Shown here piece after piece: positions 30,118-42,624 of a stretch of DNA of 64,000 nucleotides (position 1 is the first letter of the stretch; every line of letters begins with the position of its first letter). Made by a program: the position numbers and the translations under genes. The notes beneath the pieces were generated by a model that saw nothing but the letters and a program-made list of their open reading frames with translations, was not told the DNA's origin and ran no database searches. The stretch comes from Warburgia ugandensis (taxonomy: Eukaryota > Streptophyta > Magnoliopsida > Canellales > Canellaceae): contig CP141132.1 in assembly GCA_035236585.1 (NCBI GenBank), positions 23,581,445 to 23,645,444 of the forward strand, written 5' to 3'.

Positions 30118-33100
30118 TGTAATAACTCCAATTTTTATGAATATAATTGAATTATTAAAAGTTAAAATTTTAAAAGTGGAACTGGAACTTTGAGTTCCAT
30201 GAAAATTCATTTTTCTAAAAAAATAAAAGCAAGACTTAAAACTTAGATATTTTAAATGCACTCAAAAAATTGATCAGAATGATTGTAAGTACGTTAAATT
30301 ATGAGTCCGAACAAAAAGTCCTTATTTTTCTCCATTTTTATGAATAAAAGGGTAAAATAGTAATTTTACTCATAACAAAGACCTAAGACATCAAAATTTG
30401 GAATGTAGTTGAAAAACCAATCGAAATGACACTAAGTACGCTCAATTCCGAGTTCATAGGAATAAACCCTATTTTTCTCCATTTTTGGAATTAAAAGGGC
30501 CAAACGGTCTTTTTACAACTATGTGGGGCCCATAAGGTGGGCCAATGGTCTGGAAGACCACCATCATGAGTCAAACCACTACCAACTTCTAGTGGAGAAG
30601 GAGGTGGTAGTGGGAATCCAATGACAATTTAATAATAAATAGAATTGAAACATGATAAATACATGTAATCATAAAATAATAATAATAAATAAATAAAAAC
30701 ACCTATAAATACCCCATAAAAAATCCCAAAATTTTTCCTAATGTCCCTCACAAGGTCTCCTACAATGGCCTAAGATCTCAACTCCAGAATCATACCCCAT
30801 CTCCCTCATTTCCTTCTTCTTTCCTTCTTTCTCTCTCTTTCCCTAGGAGAGTGTCCCCAAACGCACCTGATTGACAATTTTTATGTCTGTTATCAGGGTG
30901 CGTCCAGGGATGCGTCATCCGGCATGAACCAGAGTTTTCACCTAGGAAACCCTAATTGAATTATCCATCCACTTCCAGCTATTATTTTTCAATCTTCACC
31001 ATCAGATGTGTTCTAACAGGGATGCTCTACAAAAGCCCTAAGAAATTTGGATGATCCACCATTTGGATTGTCAGTAATTTCAAAACAAAGAACAACCCTG
31101 GCATCATCACCATCTCCAGCATGTTCTCCATCTATTTATGGCCAATCGAACCAGATATTCTTGATCTTAAATTGTTGGGTAGCTTCCTAGCATTGAGATC
31201 TACAATTACCCTATGATTCTCTATATTTTTCAGCAATGGTGACAGAGAAAGCTCCATCTATGTATGTTTCTGACCAACTTAGGATTTTTGGTGATATTTC
31301 TAATTCTGGTGAAGTTTTCTTCACCGGTCGGCTCAAGTAGGTGGTATATCTCTCTCCTCTTTCCATTCCGATTTTAACTTGAGGTTTTACAGCCTGTAGG
31401 TGATCTCCCCAATCGTTGATTCGTCAGGAACTACGGATCCAGCAACTGGGTTGAGATCCCCATCTTGGACCGCTCAGCTATTGGATAGTTTCCTAGGGCC
31501 CAGAAACCCTAAGAGATGAGACCTCAACCCTTGATGTTGAGAGATGGATGGTGATCCATGGAAAGGTGATTTGACGGTCCATATTGGACCGTCTCGCCCA
31601 TAGCGGCTCACCCCTCTCAGATCACCGGTAAAAGGTAGTAACATGCATGGGCCACTAGTCATCCCCGTACCCAATACACCTAGATTAGATCTGAGCCGTC
31701 CATTTGTTGAACTGAAACCTTATTTCTTCAATTAAGAGCTCAATTTAGCTCCAATTTTAGATCTAAAAGTTGCTATAGATTCCTTATTACTTGTATAAGG
31801 TACTAAACTCAGAATATTTATGTTTTGATGCATGCAAAATTCTATTATTAAAGAAAAGTATTCCTAATTCCTATGATCAGTGAAATTTGGATTGATCAGA
31901 CTTTATAATTATAATCCACTAATGATCTTGTGTTTCTGGAACATGGAATCAATGGTTAGAAGTGACTGATCTATTTTTAATTAAGAAATCTAGCCATAAA
32001 AGAAGAAAATCATAAAAATAAGCATGAATCTTCATATCTGATTAATCAAGCATGATCAGACCTTTTAAAATAGTTTATATGATGATCTAAATGTATAATT
32101 ACAATAATTAAATGGTTGGATGTAATTTATTTTCCAGATCTTAAGATCTTGACCCTTAATAAAGTTAAGATCATATGGATTGATGGGCTTGACGATGATA
32201 ATTTGGGATAGATTAAGATCTATGCCCTTAAATTGGATAAAATGGCTTAAGATTTTCTTGATTGGTTGGATCAAGAAGGATCAGATCATTTGATGAGATG
32301 CATGAATGATTTAGTGATAAAATCATATTAAGAAAATGTATTAGATCTAAAGGAAAATGAAAGATCAAGATCTAAACCCTAAATGGGATGAAAAATGAAT
32401 AGAAATCAAATATGATCTTTAGATCATGATGAACAGTTATGGCACGTTAAATTTTCATTTGAATTATTGAATGATATTGTAAATGTCTTTTATTGCTTAG
32501 TAGATTTAATTGTAAGATTTACTTATTTATTAATGCTTTAATGCTTATGTTATGTAAATTACATTGAAAAAGAAATTAAATAAAAAATAGAGTTGAAGGA
32601 CATTTACATGGGATGGATGACATGGATTTAATTATAGTAAGGGCTAAGTTAGTAGGACAATATAAGGTTTATCAAATCCTTGGCCCCAACTAGGAGAATA
32701 ATAAACCTCATGAATGACACTTTAAATGTTCATGGATTTAATTAAAATAAATTAGAAAGAGTACTTAGGGTTAAAATGCTCATAGGAACCTTATGAAAGG
32801 TTGAACTAAGGTCACTCTAGTGAATGTTGAACATGGTGGTTAAGGGGGTTCTCTAATAGAGCCTCACTCTTCCCCTACATTATGTTGACATTTCTGAGGT
32901 CTAAACGCCTCCTTACATGAGGATTGAAGTAACTACTTTGTATTCATCTATTCAGCTAGTAAGCCTTAGCCAATTGGAAATAAGAGGAGCAGTCTAGACT
33001 TAAGATAAAATAAGTTATCTTGAACCAATAAAATATTAACAAGTTGAATAATAATAATAATAAAAGCATAAAAGGTTAGTAAATTATCTAATCCTAATAA

Positions 33101-35249
33101 AAATTGTAAGTAAGATAAGGATGATCAAACAAGATCCATAGGATCTTGAATGATCAAGAACAATAAGAATCCTAATGTCGTGTGTTATTATGTATATATG
33201 TATGTATGTTGTAGACAAATCTGGATAGATAATCCAAACCCTTGATCAAATATGATTCAAGGAAGAGAACCATGATCATCCTCCTTAGGGATGATTAAAT
33301 AACTGAACTTAGATCAAAGAAGAACTAGATGATAGAAGATCTAAGCCCTTGATCTTTATCAACAAGTATAGATTATTGATCAAAGGATCTATGAAAGATC
33401 AAGATCAAAGAGATGGATACACAAAGACTTAGAGATAGAAAATACTTAGATCTGAAAGGTTAGAAGATCATTCTAACCGTCAGATCTATTGATCAATAGG
33501 ATAAAATACCATCTAAGGAAGATAGATTATATGGATGATAGGAATACAAGACAGATCTGGATCCTTTATATCAAAGGATAAGATTAGATAAGGAATATAG
33601 ATAGGAGATTATCCAAAATTATACAGATAATGATAGTATGTATGTATTTACAGATTTCATACGTCAATCATGGAAGATCTAAAGGAATGGATGACTACAT
33701 AAAGGTAGGTGGAATTTTAAGAATATAAGACCTATGGTCTATGGAATTTTTGTTGTACATAGACATTATAATGCTTAAGAATAATAAAATGCTCAGTTAC
33801 ATTTGAATCATAATTCATGTATATGAGATAGAGATAATTGTTGAAATTAGATGGAATACATAATAAATACATGGGTATCATTTATGATCACCCTTAAACT
33901 TAGATAAGAACATAACAATAATGGATATTATTTGTATCAAATGAGTGTCCTTACACTTAATAACATTTGGTATATGAATACCAAATTAAAGGAAATGAGG
34001 ATCATTTACAATAAATGATTAATCCCTAAACTTATATGAACATGGGTATCATTCATTGTAAATGAGGATCCCTAAATCTAGAAATGAGATTATATCCTTA
34101 GTATGAGAATATTGAATATGAGGATGATAATATAAATAGACAAATTGCCTGAGATATACAAGAAGTATTTTAAATACAAGCATGGAGCTCATGGTTTTAT
34201 TTTAAATAGGCATAAGCCTGGGGATGCTATGTTATAAAAGTTATGAGGGTTTGGCCACCTGCTTCCTGAAATTTGATGATATTATGATACCTTGCTCAAA
34301 GAGATACTAAAAGTCTAGTGGGGTAGTTATGGGAAGGCCCACTGTGAAAGTCCTCTCCCCATACGAGTAGTGACACAATATTTTTCACCATAGTATCAGT
34401 GGTGAATAAGGCAGTTATCTGAGCGCGCTAATACGAATCAGACTGCAGCATGGTAGTCCTTGATTATTTTGCATTATGATGCATGGCATAATAAGATGCC
34501 AATACTGCCCTAATGAGGGAGTATTTTCCCAACAAAAGTCTAGATGATTTATCAACTCAGTATATTTGAGTATGATTATTGATGTTTGAGATGTTGACTA
34601 TTTCATGATTTTTTACTGTATACACACACACACACATACGATATAGTGGTGAGTGGTTTGGAATTATCATAGTGGATGTTACATGATAAATTATATGATA
34701 GAATGATCATATATGGCATGGTTCATGGAAATTGAATTATGTGATTCATATGGAATATGATGATTATAAATACTGTACTTTTGAATTATATGATTCCATA
34801 TGTTTTTGAATCCCCTACCAAGCATAGCTTATTGAGATATTGTAAATGTTTGAATGCTTACATATCTTAGATACATAAAGAAAAGAATGGAAGGATATGA
34901 CATGGGAAGATGAAGACCATACTATTGATCAAGACTGTGTACTATTGTGGAAAGGATTCGATTGTATTTTGATTTGTGTCTTTTGGACAAAAGATGTAAT
35001 AAAGGGGCTATGTATTTGAACCACTGGATCGATCCTGCAATTTTAATAAAGTGAGTTTCTTTGGAAACATATGTTGTATATGAAATTATGTACATATATG
35101 TGAGTGAAATATGGCATTTGGGTTTTCTAAAAATAATTTCAAAGAAAAAAAAAATCACTGCTTAAGTTTTCAAAAAATTTGCAAATTTGGTCGACCACCA
35201 TTTGAAAATAAATAGGAAAAATGTATTTCAAAACACTCGGGTCGCCACA
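30118..35249 (+). mobile_element. Probable solo LTR, 5.1 kb, within the inner element's first LTR
   Basis: Starts TGTAATAACTCC and ends GGTCGCCACA. The partner LTR runs through this site uninterrupted near 39336-39350, so the interval is an insertion. Flanks CAATG (30113-30117) and TAGTG (35250-35254) fit a worn target duplication; the unoccupied partner reads AAGTG. No pol-like frame is visible. It is related to its host LTR: both share a start motif and a motif near GGGTTTGGCC (34244 and 29906). A TATA-like CTATAAATACCCC lies near 30703. At 5.1 kb it is unusually long for an LTR, so a non-coding element with another structure is possible. Confidence 0.6.
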
Positions 35250-36180
35250 TAGTGTTCCATGAAATTTTGGTTCTGAGATGCTATGTATGATGAGGTTGAT
35301 GATGGTCTTTAGATGAGTACTCATGACCAACCACCTGATGTGTTTTTCAGAGTGCATATGTGCACATGATGATGAAGTTATCAGTTTAGGATTATTGATG
35401 TTAGCAAGTTAACCGATTACTATTTTAATATTTTGAGGATCTTATGCCATTTGAATTTCATGTGATTTTGTAATAGATTAAATGTTACAAATTATGTGAG
35501 TTTACCATGTAGATTCAATCATTTGAAGAATATACATTTACAATCGTGCATGTTTTATATTGATATTATTTGAAATGTTTTAGCATGAAACTGTAAACTG
35601 AGGTTGACATGTGATTTCAATTATGTTTCCTGCCTTTGTCTGATCTAATCATTATATTCTTTAGAATTACATGAAAATTTATTTGAAATATTGTTTAGAA
35701 TTGGATTTCAAAATTGGTATAATAGATGTGAAACTACCTACACAAGTGCAATTTTGCTGAGATATTGTTAATTGTTTGCAATATCTTAGGTCTTTGAAGA
35801 TTTTGACTTGAGGCAGAGCAAATCAAGGTGGATGCAAATCTAAAATGAAGACAATAGCGTAACATACTATAATGTAACTATACGACTTATCCTTTTTAGA
35901 CATTTATATGTGATTATTATTGTTGGACTATGAGCTGTGACTGGCTAGATCTATGGTGCATATATTTTTGTTTTAGTTTTATATAATAATAAAATCCCTA
36001 GTTATTTTGTTTCCTTAAAAGTAAATGACACTCGGGGTTTTTGAAATGAACTTAAAACAAAAAGATTCTTCTACTACACTACATTGTTTTTATAAAATTT
36101 GTTTTCAAATAAGGATCAATCCTACATTAGGAATTAGTTTTGTATTTAAAATTGCATATGAATACCCTGGTCATCATAGT

Positions 36181-36192
36181 TGGTATCAAGCC
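36181..36192 (+). promoter_or_regulatory. Primer-binding site of the inner Ty3/gypsy element
   Basis: TGGTATCAAGCC, four bases after the first LTR, resembles the initiator-Met tRNA site TGGTATCAGAGC used by many plant Ty3/gypsy elements. Confidence 0.65.
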
Positions 36193-37945
36193 CAAGTTTA
36201 TCCTTTCACAGCCAGTCCTACATGTCCATAAGTCATTTATGACTAGAATTGTTAAGAATAAGTAGTCCAAATACGAGTTATAAAGATGACTAATATGGTA
36301 AAAAAATACATCATAAGTAAGTTGGCAAAAAAGAGAGTTGGATTTAACAAATACTTGAGCATTGGGAGATGCAAACCCTATCAAAATCAAGTCTAACTAC
36401 TTAGGGTTAAGAAGTTATGAGTAATGGAGTAAACAAGGAAACTATTAACCCTTGTAGGTATAAATAAATAATTCTATGAGATTAATATAATTATGAGAGT
36501 GAAGAATGAGAATATAGGATCATTCTGATCATATCTTTAATAGATAACCCTGACTTATACTAAATCTATTAAACTGATAATTATGGAGAACTTAGCTCAA
36601 TGCTGGATGAACTACATGGGACTTTCTAAAAAGTAACTACTATCTTACAATGACAACCTAAGTATAATGGAGTAGATCAGAAAATAATTACAGTAAATAA
36701 TATTTTATGTGATTAAGAGGAACATGACATGAGTATGAATGTGTTAGTGGATGTAAAACACTGAATTTGAGTGGTACTAAAAGGAATTTGACTAGAACAA
36801 AGTTAATAAAAGATTTTGATGATAATCTACTTGAGGATATTTAATTTTTTATGATAGATTGATCATGGAATTCAAATGCAAAAAAGGAATGAGCTTATAA
36901 GTTAAAGAAGCGGTGTGGAGGCAATAGACAAAAATTTCAATGGATTCCTGGAGGTATCACAAGGATTCATTGGAAATACGGACATTTGAGGATTTCAATG
37001 CTATTATTAAAGAAGTCTAATGTTATTTGGAAGTATTCAATTCATAATATATGTTGCCCATAATTATAGATGTGGTATCTATGATGTACAACAAATTAAG
37101 TGAAGAGATTAATCTAAGTGCACGGAGAAGAAGGAATTTATTTTGAGCAAACATAAGATGTAAATACTAGTATTTGATGTGCATTGAATAGTTGAAGCAA
37201 GACGATGATGAACTTAATGTGGCTAAGGAAGATAGACATAGCTTAAATCCAAACATCAAAGATCAAGGATCTTAAGTTGTTTTGCCAAATTGAAAGGTGA
37301 ACCAATCAAATTCAAAAGGTTAAATAGGATTGAGCCAGTGATTTTATTGTTGAAGAGTATAATAGAGGTAAAATAGATGGATAAGTAGACTTTGGGAGCA
37401 GTAGAATGCCGAAAATAAGGATAGCGTATTTTAAGAAATTTCTAGAACTACCGTGAAAGGATTATGTTCAATGAGGAATCAAACTCCCAAACTAGTTTTA
37501 CTTTAAAAAATTATTGTAGGATGCTTACCTAGTTGAAAAATCTTAAGAAAATGATGAGATGAACTATTGAAATTAGATTTTAATTAGATCCATTGTTTTT
37601 ATTAGGAGACGCCAGTGATCCTCATCAAGAAAAAGGATAAGTTGATAATACCTTACATTACTAATACATGATTGAATGAAGTTATAACAAGGAATAAGGA
37701 GTATATATTCAAGAAAGTGACTTGCCCAATCAATCTTCACCAACTAGAGTATTATCAGGGATCAACTTGAGGTCTTGATATCTTAGAGGATGATTAGAAG
37801 AGGAAATATCTTGAGGTCACTACTTAGCATTGGATTTAAGTGTTATTACCATAGAATAATGCCGTCACTTGAACTAGGTATTCTAACCATTTCTTAATAA
37901 ATTTGTTAGTATATTAGTAACCAACACACTATATTATATAATACA
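36193..37945 (+). pseudogene. gag-pol remnant of the inner Ty3/gypsy element
   Basis: Most of the region no longer reads as protein. Near 37605-37760 the + strand recalls the start of Ty3/gypsy reverse transcriptase (PVILIKKKD, then LNEVITRNKEYIF). The preceding 1.4 kb would be gag and protease by position. The internal part is much shorter than in a whole relative. Heavily broken fossil. Confidence 0.55.
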
Positions 37946-40324
37946 TTAAGATGATCTAACTCGTGATCAACTACCTAACACCTTGATCAATCACCAATTT
38001 GAGCTTCCATTTAGATTCAACCATAGATCTAGCACTTGATGTGAGCCATTCATTCTTGAATTTTTTTTATCAAAGGAGATCAAATCTAATCAAACCATAT
38101 CAGACACAACATCATACATGGATTTAAGTGATCAGAGGTAAGAATGCTACTAAGTCTTATTTAAATAAGTTAATTTTTCATTTTATCTTAGTTATTCCTA
38201 ATAAATTACAAAAAAATTTAGAAAATAAACAAGACTAGAATGCATTAAACCTTAATAAGAACAATTGAACTATTTATGTTAGTATTTAGATTAATCTATT
38301 AGTTAGAATGTTCTGATGACCTTAGATTAGAAGATTTGATGCTAAGGTGACTTGGAACTAGAGATCTAACCAACTAGAATTCAACCTGAATATTAGATCA
38401 ACAAATCAAACATTGAGATATGAAATAAATTATCTGTAAGTCAAAGATTAATTGGAATTAAGGACAATTAGATGATCTAAACCATTGATATTTAATAAAT
38501 GGCCAAGATTGACATTACAACAAAAATAAAGAGGAATATGTATGATCAGAAATTGGTAAAAGAAGGATCGCCATGTTAATGGTTATCAAAGATTAAATAA
38601 GTCACAATTAAGAAATCATAAGTAAGATAAATGATGTTGTAATGTATGTGTTGACAAACACTGACTGGTATGAACTAAACATATTAGGCATTCCGAGGAT
38701 TGGGATTTTGAGCATGTCATCTACTTTACTAAGATAAAAATTTTAAATAATCAAACATTTGATTATATGCTTTCAATTTGAGGCTACTTGGCTATTATTA
38801 AAGTTATATTTTGTCATGTTGCATTATTTTAGCTTAGAAGAATGAATATCTGCAATGAGACATGTGATTTATGAGTATGTACTTTCATAACCATGATGCA
38901 TAATTTTATATGAAAAATGAAAATGATATTGCTCATTCTATTACACGCAGTTGTGTGTTTTTAAAAGAAATGATTATTCTTGAAATTGCATCAATCCCAT
39001 GATTTGAGATGAGTAAAGGAAATGCATGGTTTTGCATGAGATATACGATAAATGATTTAATGACATTTGGATTGAGATATATGTTTGTTGAGGCTAATGA
39101 GCCTAGTGGGCACTGTGCTAAAGGTTGTACGGGTTTGGCCTCCCTGCCTCTAACCACCAAAGGTGGTAGGTATCTATGCTCAAAGAGGAACCTATTTTTC
39201 TCTACTGTTGTGGTTAGGAAACAACAACTGGAAGTGTTTACTGCACCCTTTTCGAGACATGTCCACAGTCGACGTAGAGGCTGTAGTGGATGGTCTCTAA
39301 ATACCAGAGACACACAATTTAGTTAGATGGTCGTCAGCAAAGTGTTCCAAGAGATTTCTGTTTTGAGATGCTATGTATGATGAAATTGAGAATGGTCTTT
39401 AGATGAGTACTCATAACTATCCAGTTGATGTGCTCGTCGAGGAGCATATGTACACGTGATGATGATGTTGTTGGTTTGAGATTGCCGATGTTCGGAGTTT
39501 AATCGATTACTATTTTAATATTTTGAGGATCTTATGGCATTTGAATTTTCAATTTAAATGCAGGATCTTTCATGTAATTTACTAGTTATGCATTCTTGTA
39601 ATTTTGTGATACATTACATGTTACAAATTATGCGAGTTTACCATGCAGATTCGATCATTTGAAGAATGTACATTTAAAATTATGCATGTTTTATATTGAT
39701 ATTATTTGAAATGTTTTAGTATGAAATTGTAAATTGAGGTTGACATGTGATTTCAATTACGTTTCCTACCTCTAATATGATCATTATATTCTTTAGAACT
39801 ATGTGAAACATGATTTGAAATATTATTTAGAATTGGATTTCAAAATTAGTATAATAGATACGAAACTACCTACATAAATGCAAGCTTGCTAAGATATTGT
39901 AAAATGTTTATAATATCTTAGATCTTCAAAGAATTTGACTCAAGACAGAGCAAATCGAGGTGGATGCAAATTTGGAATGAAGACAATAGTGTAATGCACT
40001 ATAATCAATGTAAGTATATGACTTATCCTTTTTGGACATGTATATGTGATTATTATAATTGGACTGTGAGCTACTATGAGCTATGACTCGCTAAATCTGG
40101 GATGCATATATTTTTGTTTTAGTTTTATAAAAAAAAAAATTCCCTAGTTATTTTATTTCCTTGAAAGTAAATGACACTCGAGGTTTTCAAAATAAACTTA
40201 AAACGAAAATATTCTTCTTTTGCACTGCATTGTTTTCATAAAATTTGTTTTCAAGAAAGGGTCAATCCCACATTAGGAATTAGTTTTGCATTCAAAAATG
40301 CATATGAAAACCCAGGTCATCACA
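37946..40324 (+). repeat. Second LTR of the inner Ty3/gypsy element
   Basis: Aligns from GATCTAACTCGTGATCAACT near 37953 with 28680 onward of the first LTR and ends GAAAACCCAGGTCATCACA. Shorter than its partner. It supplies the unoccupied site for the 5.1 kb insertion. Confidence 0.8.
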
Positions 40325-40644
40325 CCAGTCTAAACATTGTTAAAGAAGTTTTTTCATATGGGACTAAGTAGATCTTACTCCTCTATACTATTTCCATCTA
40401 TAATAATATTATACCATTATTTTTTAGAACTTTCCTTTCTACATTGCCCATTTCTTTTTTTCTCAATGCATTATCATCATCCTACTCTTTAAAAATTGAG
40501 GACAATATTTCACTTAGGTTGGTAGGTGTAGAATTCTGGAAAAACTTTGGCCTTTTTATAGTTGTTTTCTAAATAGAAACATGATGAAAATTTTGAAAAA
40601 AAACATTAAAAAAGGATTTTGAGCTCATTTTTAGTTTTAGGTTA
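40325..40644 (+). mobile_element. Outer Athila: end of pol and downstream, resuming after the inner element
   Basis: Directly after the insertion the + strand recalls the end of the Athila polyprotein (NIVKEVFSYGTK), which normally follows the segment ending at 27102. It then becomes non-coding. At 40633-40644 AGTTTTAGGTTA forms the left target duplication of the LINE. Confidence 0.7.
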
Positions 40645-40700
40645 ACTCCGCCAATGCTGGTCCTAAGCCCGGATAAAAAAGGAGGGTCTTGCATCAAGTG

Positions 40701-41040
40701 CCAGCCAGCAAGGGGGAAGTTGAAGATGATTATATTATTTCCTTCTTATAAATGAATATGCATTTGTATATTAGTTTGTGAGGAAGAAATGAAAATCATC
40801 TCCAACTTCTTAAAATATGGCCACCCTTGTGTCAAGTAGCCAGCCAGCAAGGGGGAAGTTGAAGATGATTCTATTATTTCTTTCTTACAAATGAATATGC
40901 ATTTGTATATTAGTTTGTGAGGAAGAAATGAAAATCATCTCCAACTTCTTAAAATATGGCCACCCTTGCGTCAGGTAGCCAGTAGGTAAGGGTAAGGCTA
41001 AAGATGATTTTAATGAAAATCATCTTCAGTTTTTTAAAAC
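40701..41040 (+). repeat. 139-bp tandem monomers in the LINE copy A leader
   Basis: CCAGCCAGCAAGGGGGAAG starts at 40701 and 40840; a third, partial unit starts near 40979. The period is 139 bp, with about 2.4 units directly before the reading frame. Copy B carries the same kind of duplicated unit on the minus strand (about 54430-54700). Repeated 5' monomers recall promoter monomers known from some mammalian L1 elements; a promoter role here is inference. Confidence 0.85.
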
Positions 41041-41041
41041 T

Positions 41042-41956
41042 ATGCAACCCCAACATGACATCAATCGAGAACTGACATTTTCTCAAGCTAGGGCATTCCC
41101 CATAAGTGACACGCTGCATCGAATCCTGGGTGCAGTGAAAAATAGGCAAGGGTTTCTAAGACGTTCTCCCAGAAGCGACACGCTACATCGGATCCTGGGA
41201 GTTGTGAAAAATAGGCAAAGGCTGCTAGAGCATCCCCTCAAAAGCAACGCGCTACATCAAAACCCAGGTGCAATGAAAAGTGGACATGGGTTCATACCAT
41301 GGAGGTCGAGAAAGGCAATAGTAAATAGGATATCTCCAGAACATAAGATTCACATAGCTACATGGAATATAGGGACACTAACAGGTAAGAGTTTGGAGTT
41401 AGTACACACGATGAAATGTAGGAGAGTCAACATCGCTTGTATCCAAGAAACCAAGTGGAAAGGGGCTAAAGCTAGAGAAATAGATGGGTATAAATTATTG
41501 TACGTAGGAAAGGAAAATAATAGAAATGCCGTAGGAATAATAGTGGATAAGGAATTAAAGGATAAAGTTGTGGATGTTAAAAGAATTAATGATAGAATTA
41601 TAATAATAATTATTATTCTAGGAGAGCGGATTATAAATATTATAAGTGCATATGCACCACAAGTAGGGTTACAAGATATAATCAAGAGACAGTTTTGGGA
41701 AGATATGGAGGGAGTCATGCAAGAAATTTCCAACACTGAGGGGATATTTATAGGAGCAGATTTAAATGGCCATGTAGGAAAAGATAAGGAAGGATATGAT
41801 AGAATACACGGAGGGTATGGTATAGGTGAACGAAATGAGATGGGGGAGAATATCCTCGATTTTACTTTGTCATATAACCTATCCATTGCAAATACACTCT
41901 TTAAGAAGAGGGATGAACACTTAATAACCTTTAAAAGTAGACTTCATAAAAGCTAA
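41042..41956 (+). pseudogene. LINE copy A: N-terminal repeats and apurinic/apyrimidinic-like endonuclease
   Basis: A 304-codon open frame. Residues 22-90 hold three tandem 23-residue repeats, with SDTLHRILG at 41105 and 41174 and a diverged third at 41243. From about residue 100 the endonuclease begins: ATWNIGTL, then CIQETKWKG (catalytic Glu), SAYAPQVG, GADLNGHVG (catalytic Asp/Asn) and the EHLITFKS segment. The endonuclease would nick target DNA for target-primed reverse transcription. A stop at 41954-41956 cuts the frame just after HKS; in copy B the frame reads on through HKSQIDFFL, so the stop here is a mutation of a Gln codon. Confidence 0.85.
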
Positions 41957-42333
41957 ATAGACTTTTTTCTACTTAGGAATAATGAATGATCTATATGTAA
42001 GGACTGTAAGGTGATACCCGGTAAGAGTTTAACCTCGCAACATAGGTTAATGGTTATGGATATTCATATCAAAAGATGGAGTAAAAGAACTTAACTTAAT
42101 ACACATCCAAAAATTAAGTGGTGAAACTTAAAAGGAGAGAAAATAACCTCATTCAAAAATAAGTTGATGGTTGAAGGAAATTGGACCTATGAAACAGAAG
42201 TAAATACCATGTGGACTAATATGGTTGAGTCCATTAAGAAAGGGGCAAAAGAGTATCTAAAGGTAAAAGGCTATTAACAAAGGAAACAAGGTGGTGGAAT
42301 GAAACAGTGCAAAAAGCTATTAATGAAAAATGA

Positions 42334-42537
42334 ATGTGTTTTAAAGCATGGATGAATATTATAAATAATGAAAACTATGAACAATATAAGAATGTTAAAC
42401 ATGTTGCTAAGAGAATAGTAAGTGAGGCTAAACTTAAAGCATATGATGAGCTCTATAATAGACTAGGAACAAGAGAAGGTGAGAAAGATGTGTTTAAACT
42501 TGCAAAAGTAAGAGAAAAGAAGGGTAAGGACTTATAG
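42334..42537 (+). pseudogene. LINE copy A: linker between endonuclease and reverse transcriptase
   Basis: A 67-codon piece (NYEQYKNVKHVAKRIVSEAK, then YDELYNRLGTREGEKDVFKL). This matches the RTE linker that precedes reverse transcriptase. It is separated from the endonuclease part by at least one frameshift and several stops between 41957 and 42333, and ends at a stop near 42537. Confidence 0.75.
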
Positions 42538-42624
42538 CATGTTAGGTGCATTAGAAGTGATGATCAAAGGGTATTAGTCAAAGATGATGAGATCAAACAA
42601 AGATGGGAAATATACTTTCAAAAA

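Larger units (their letters stand above)
27103..36176 (+). repeat. First LTR of the inner Ty3/gypsy element, with a nested insertion
   Basis: The part 28675-30117 plus 35250-36176 aligns with 37946-40324. A TATA-like CTATAAAAACC at about 27465 is followed by a pyrimidine-rich stretch, a plausible LTR promoter. Excluding the insertion the LTR is close to 3.9 kb, long even for plant Ty3/gypsy elements. Confidence 0.75.
27103..40324 (+). mobile_element. Ty3/gypsy element with a Met-tRNA-type primer site, decayed, inserted in the outer integrase
   Basis: Starts TGTAATAACCC and ends GGTCATCACA. Flanks TCGGT (27098-27102) and CCAGT (40325-40329) look like a target duplication differing by two transitions. 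The first LTR is 27103-about 36176, containing a later 5.1 kb insertion; the second is about 37946-40324. A Met-tRNA-type primer site follows the first LTR, and the internal part keeps a reverse transcriptase trace. Without the later insertion it is about 8.1 kb, with a short internal region. This combination suggests a chromovirus such as Tekay/Del, which is inference. Old and heavily broken. Confidence 0.75.

Noticed and set aside
36025-36390. Open frames on both strands near the end of the inner element's first LTR
   Set aside because: The position matches the LTR end and primer site; the equivalent frames in the second LTR (40171-40371) show that they are LTR sequence.
41350-41886. A 178-codon open frame on the minus strand
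   Set aside because: It lies antisense to the LINE endonuclease frame, which has clear catalytic motifs. Similar antisense shadows occur at 42693-42926 and 51879-52163.
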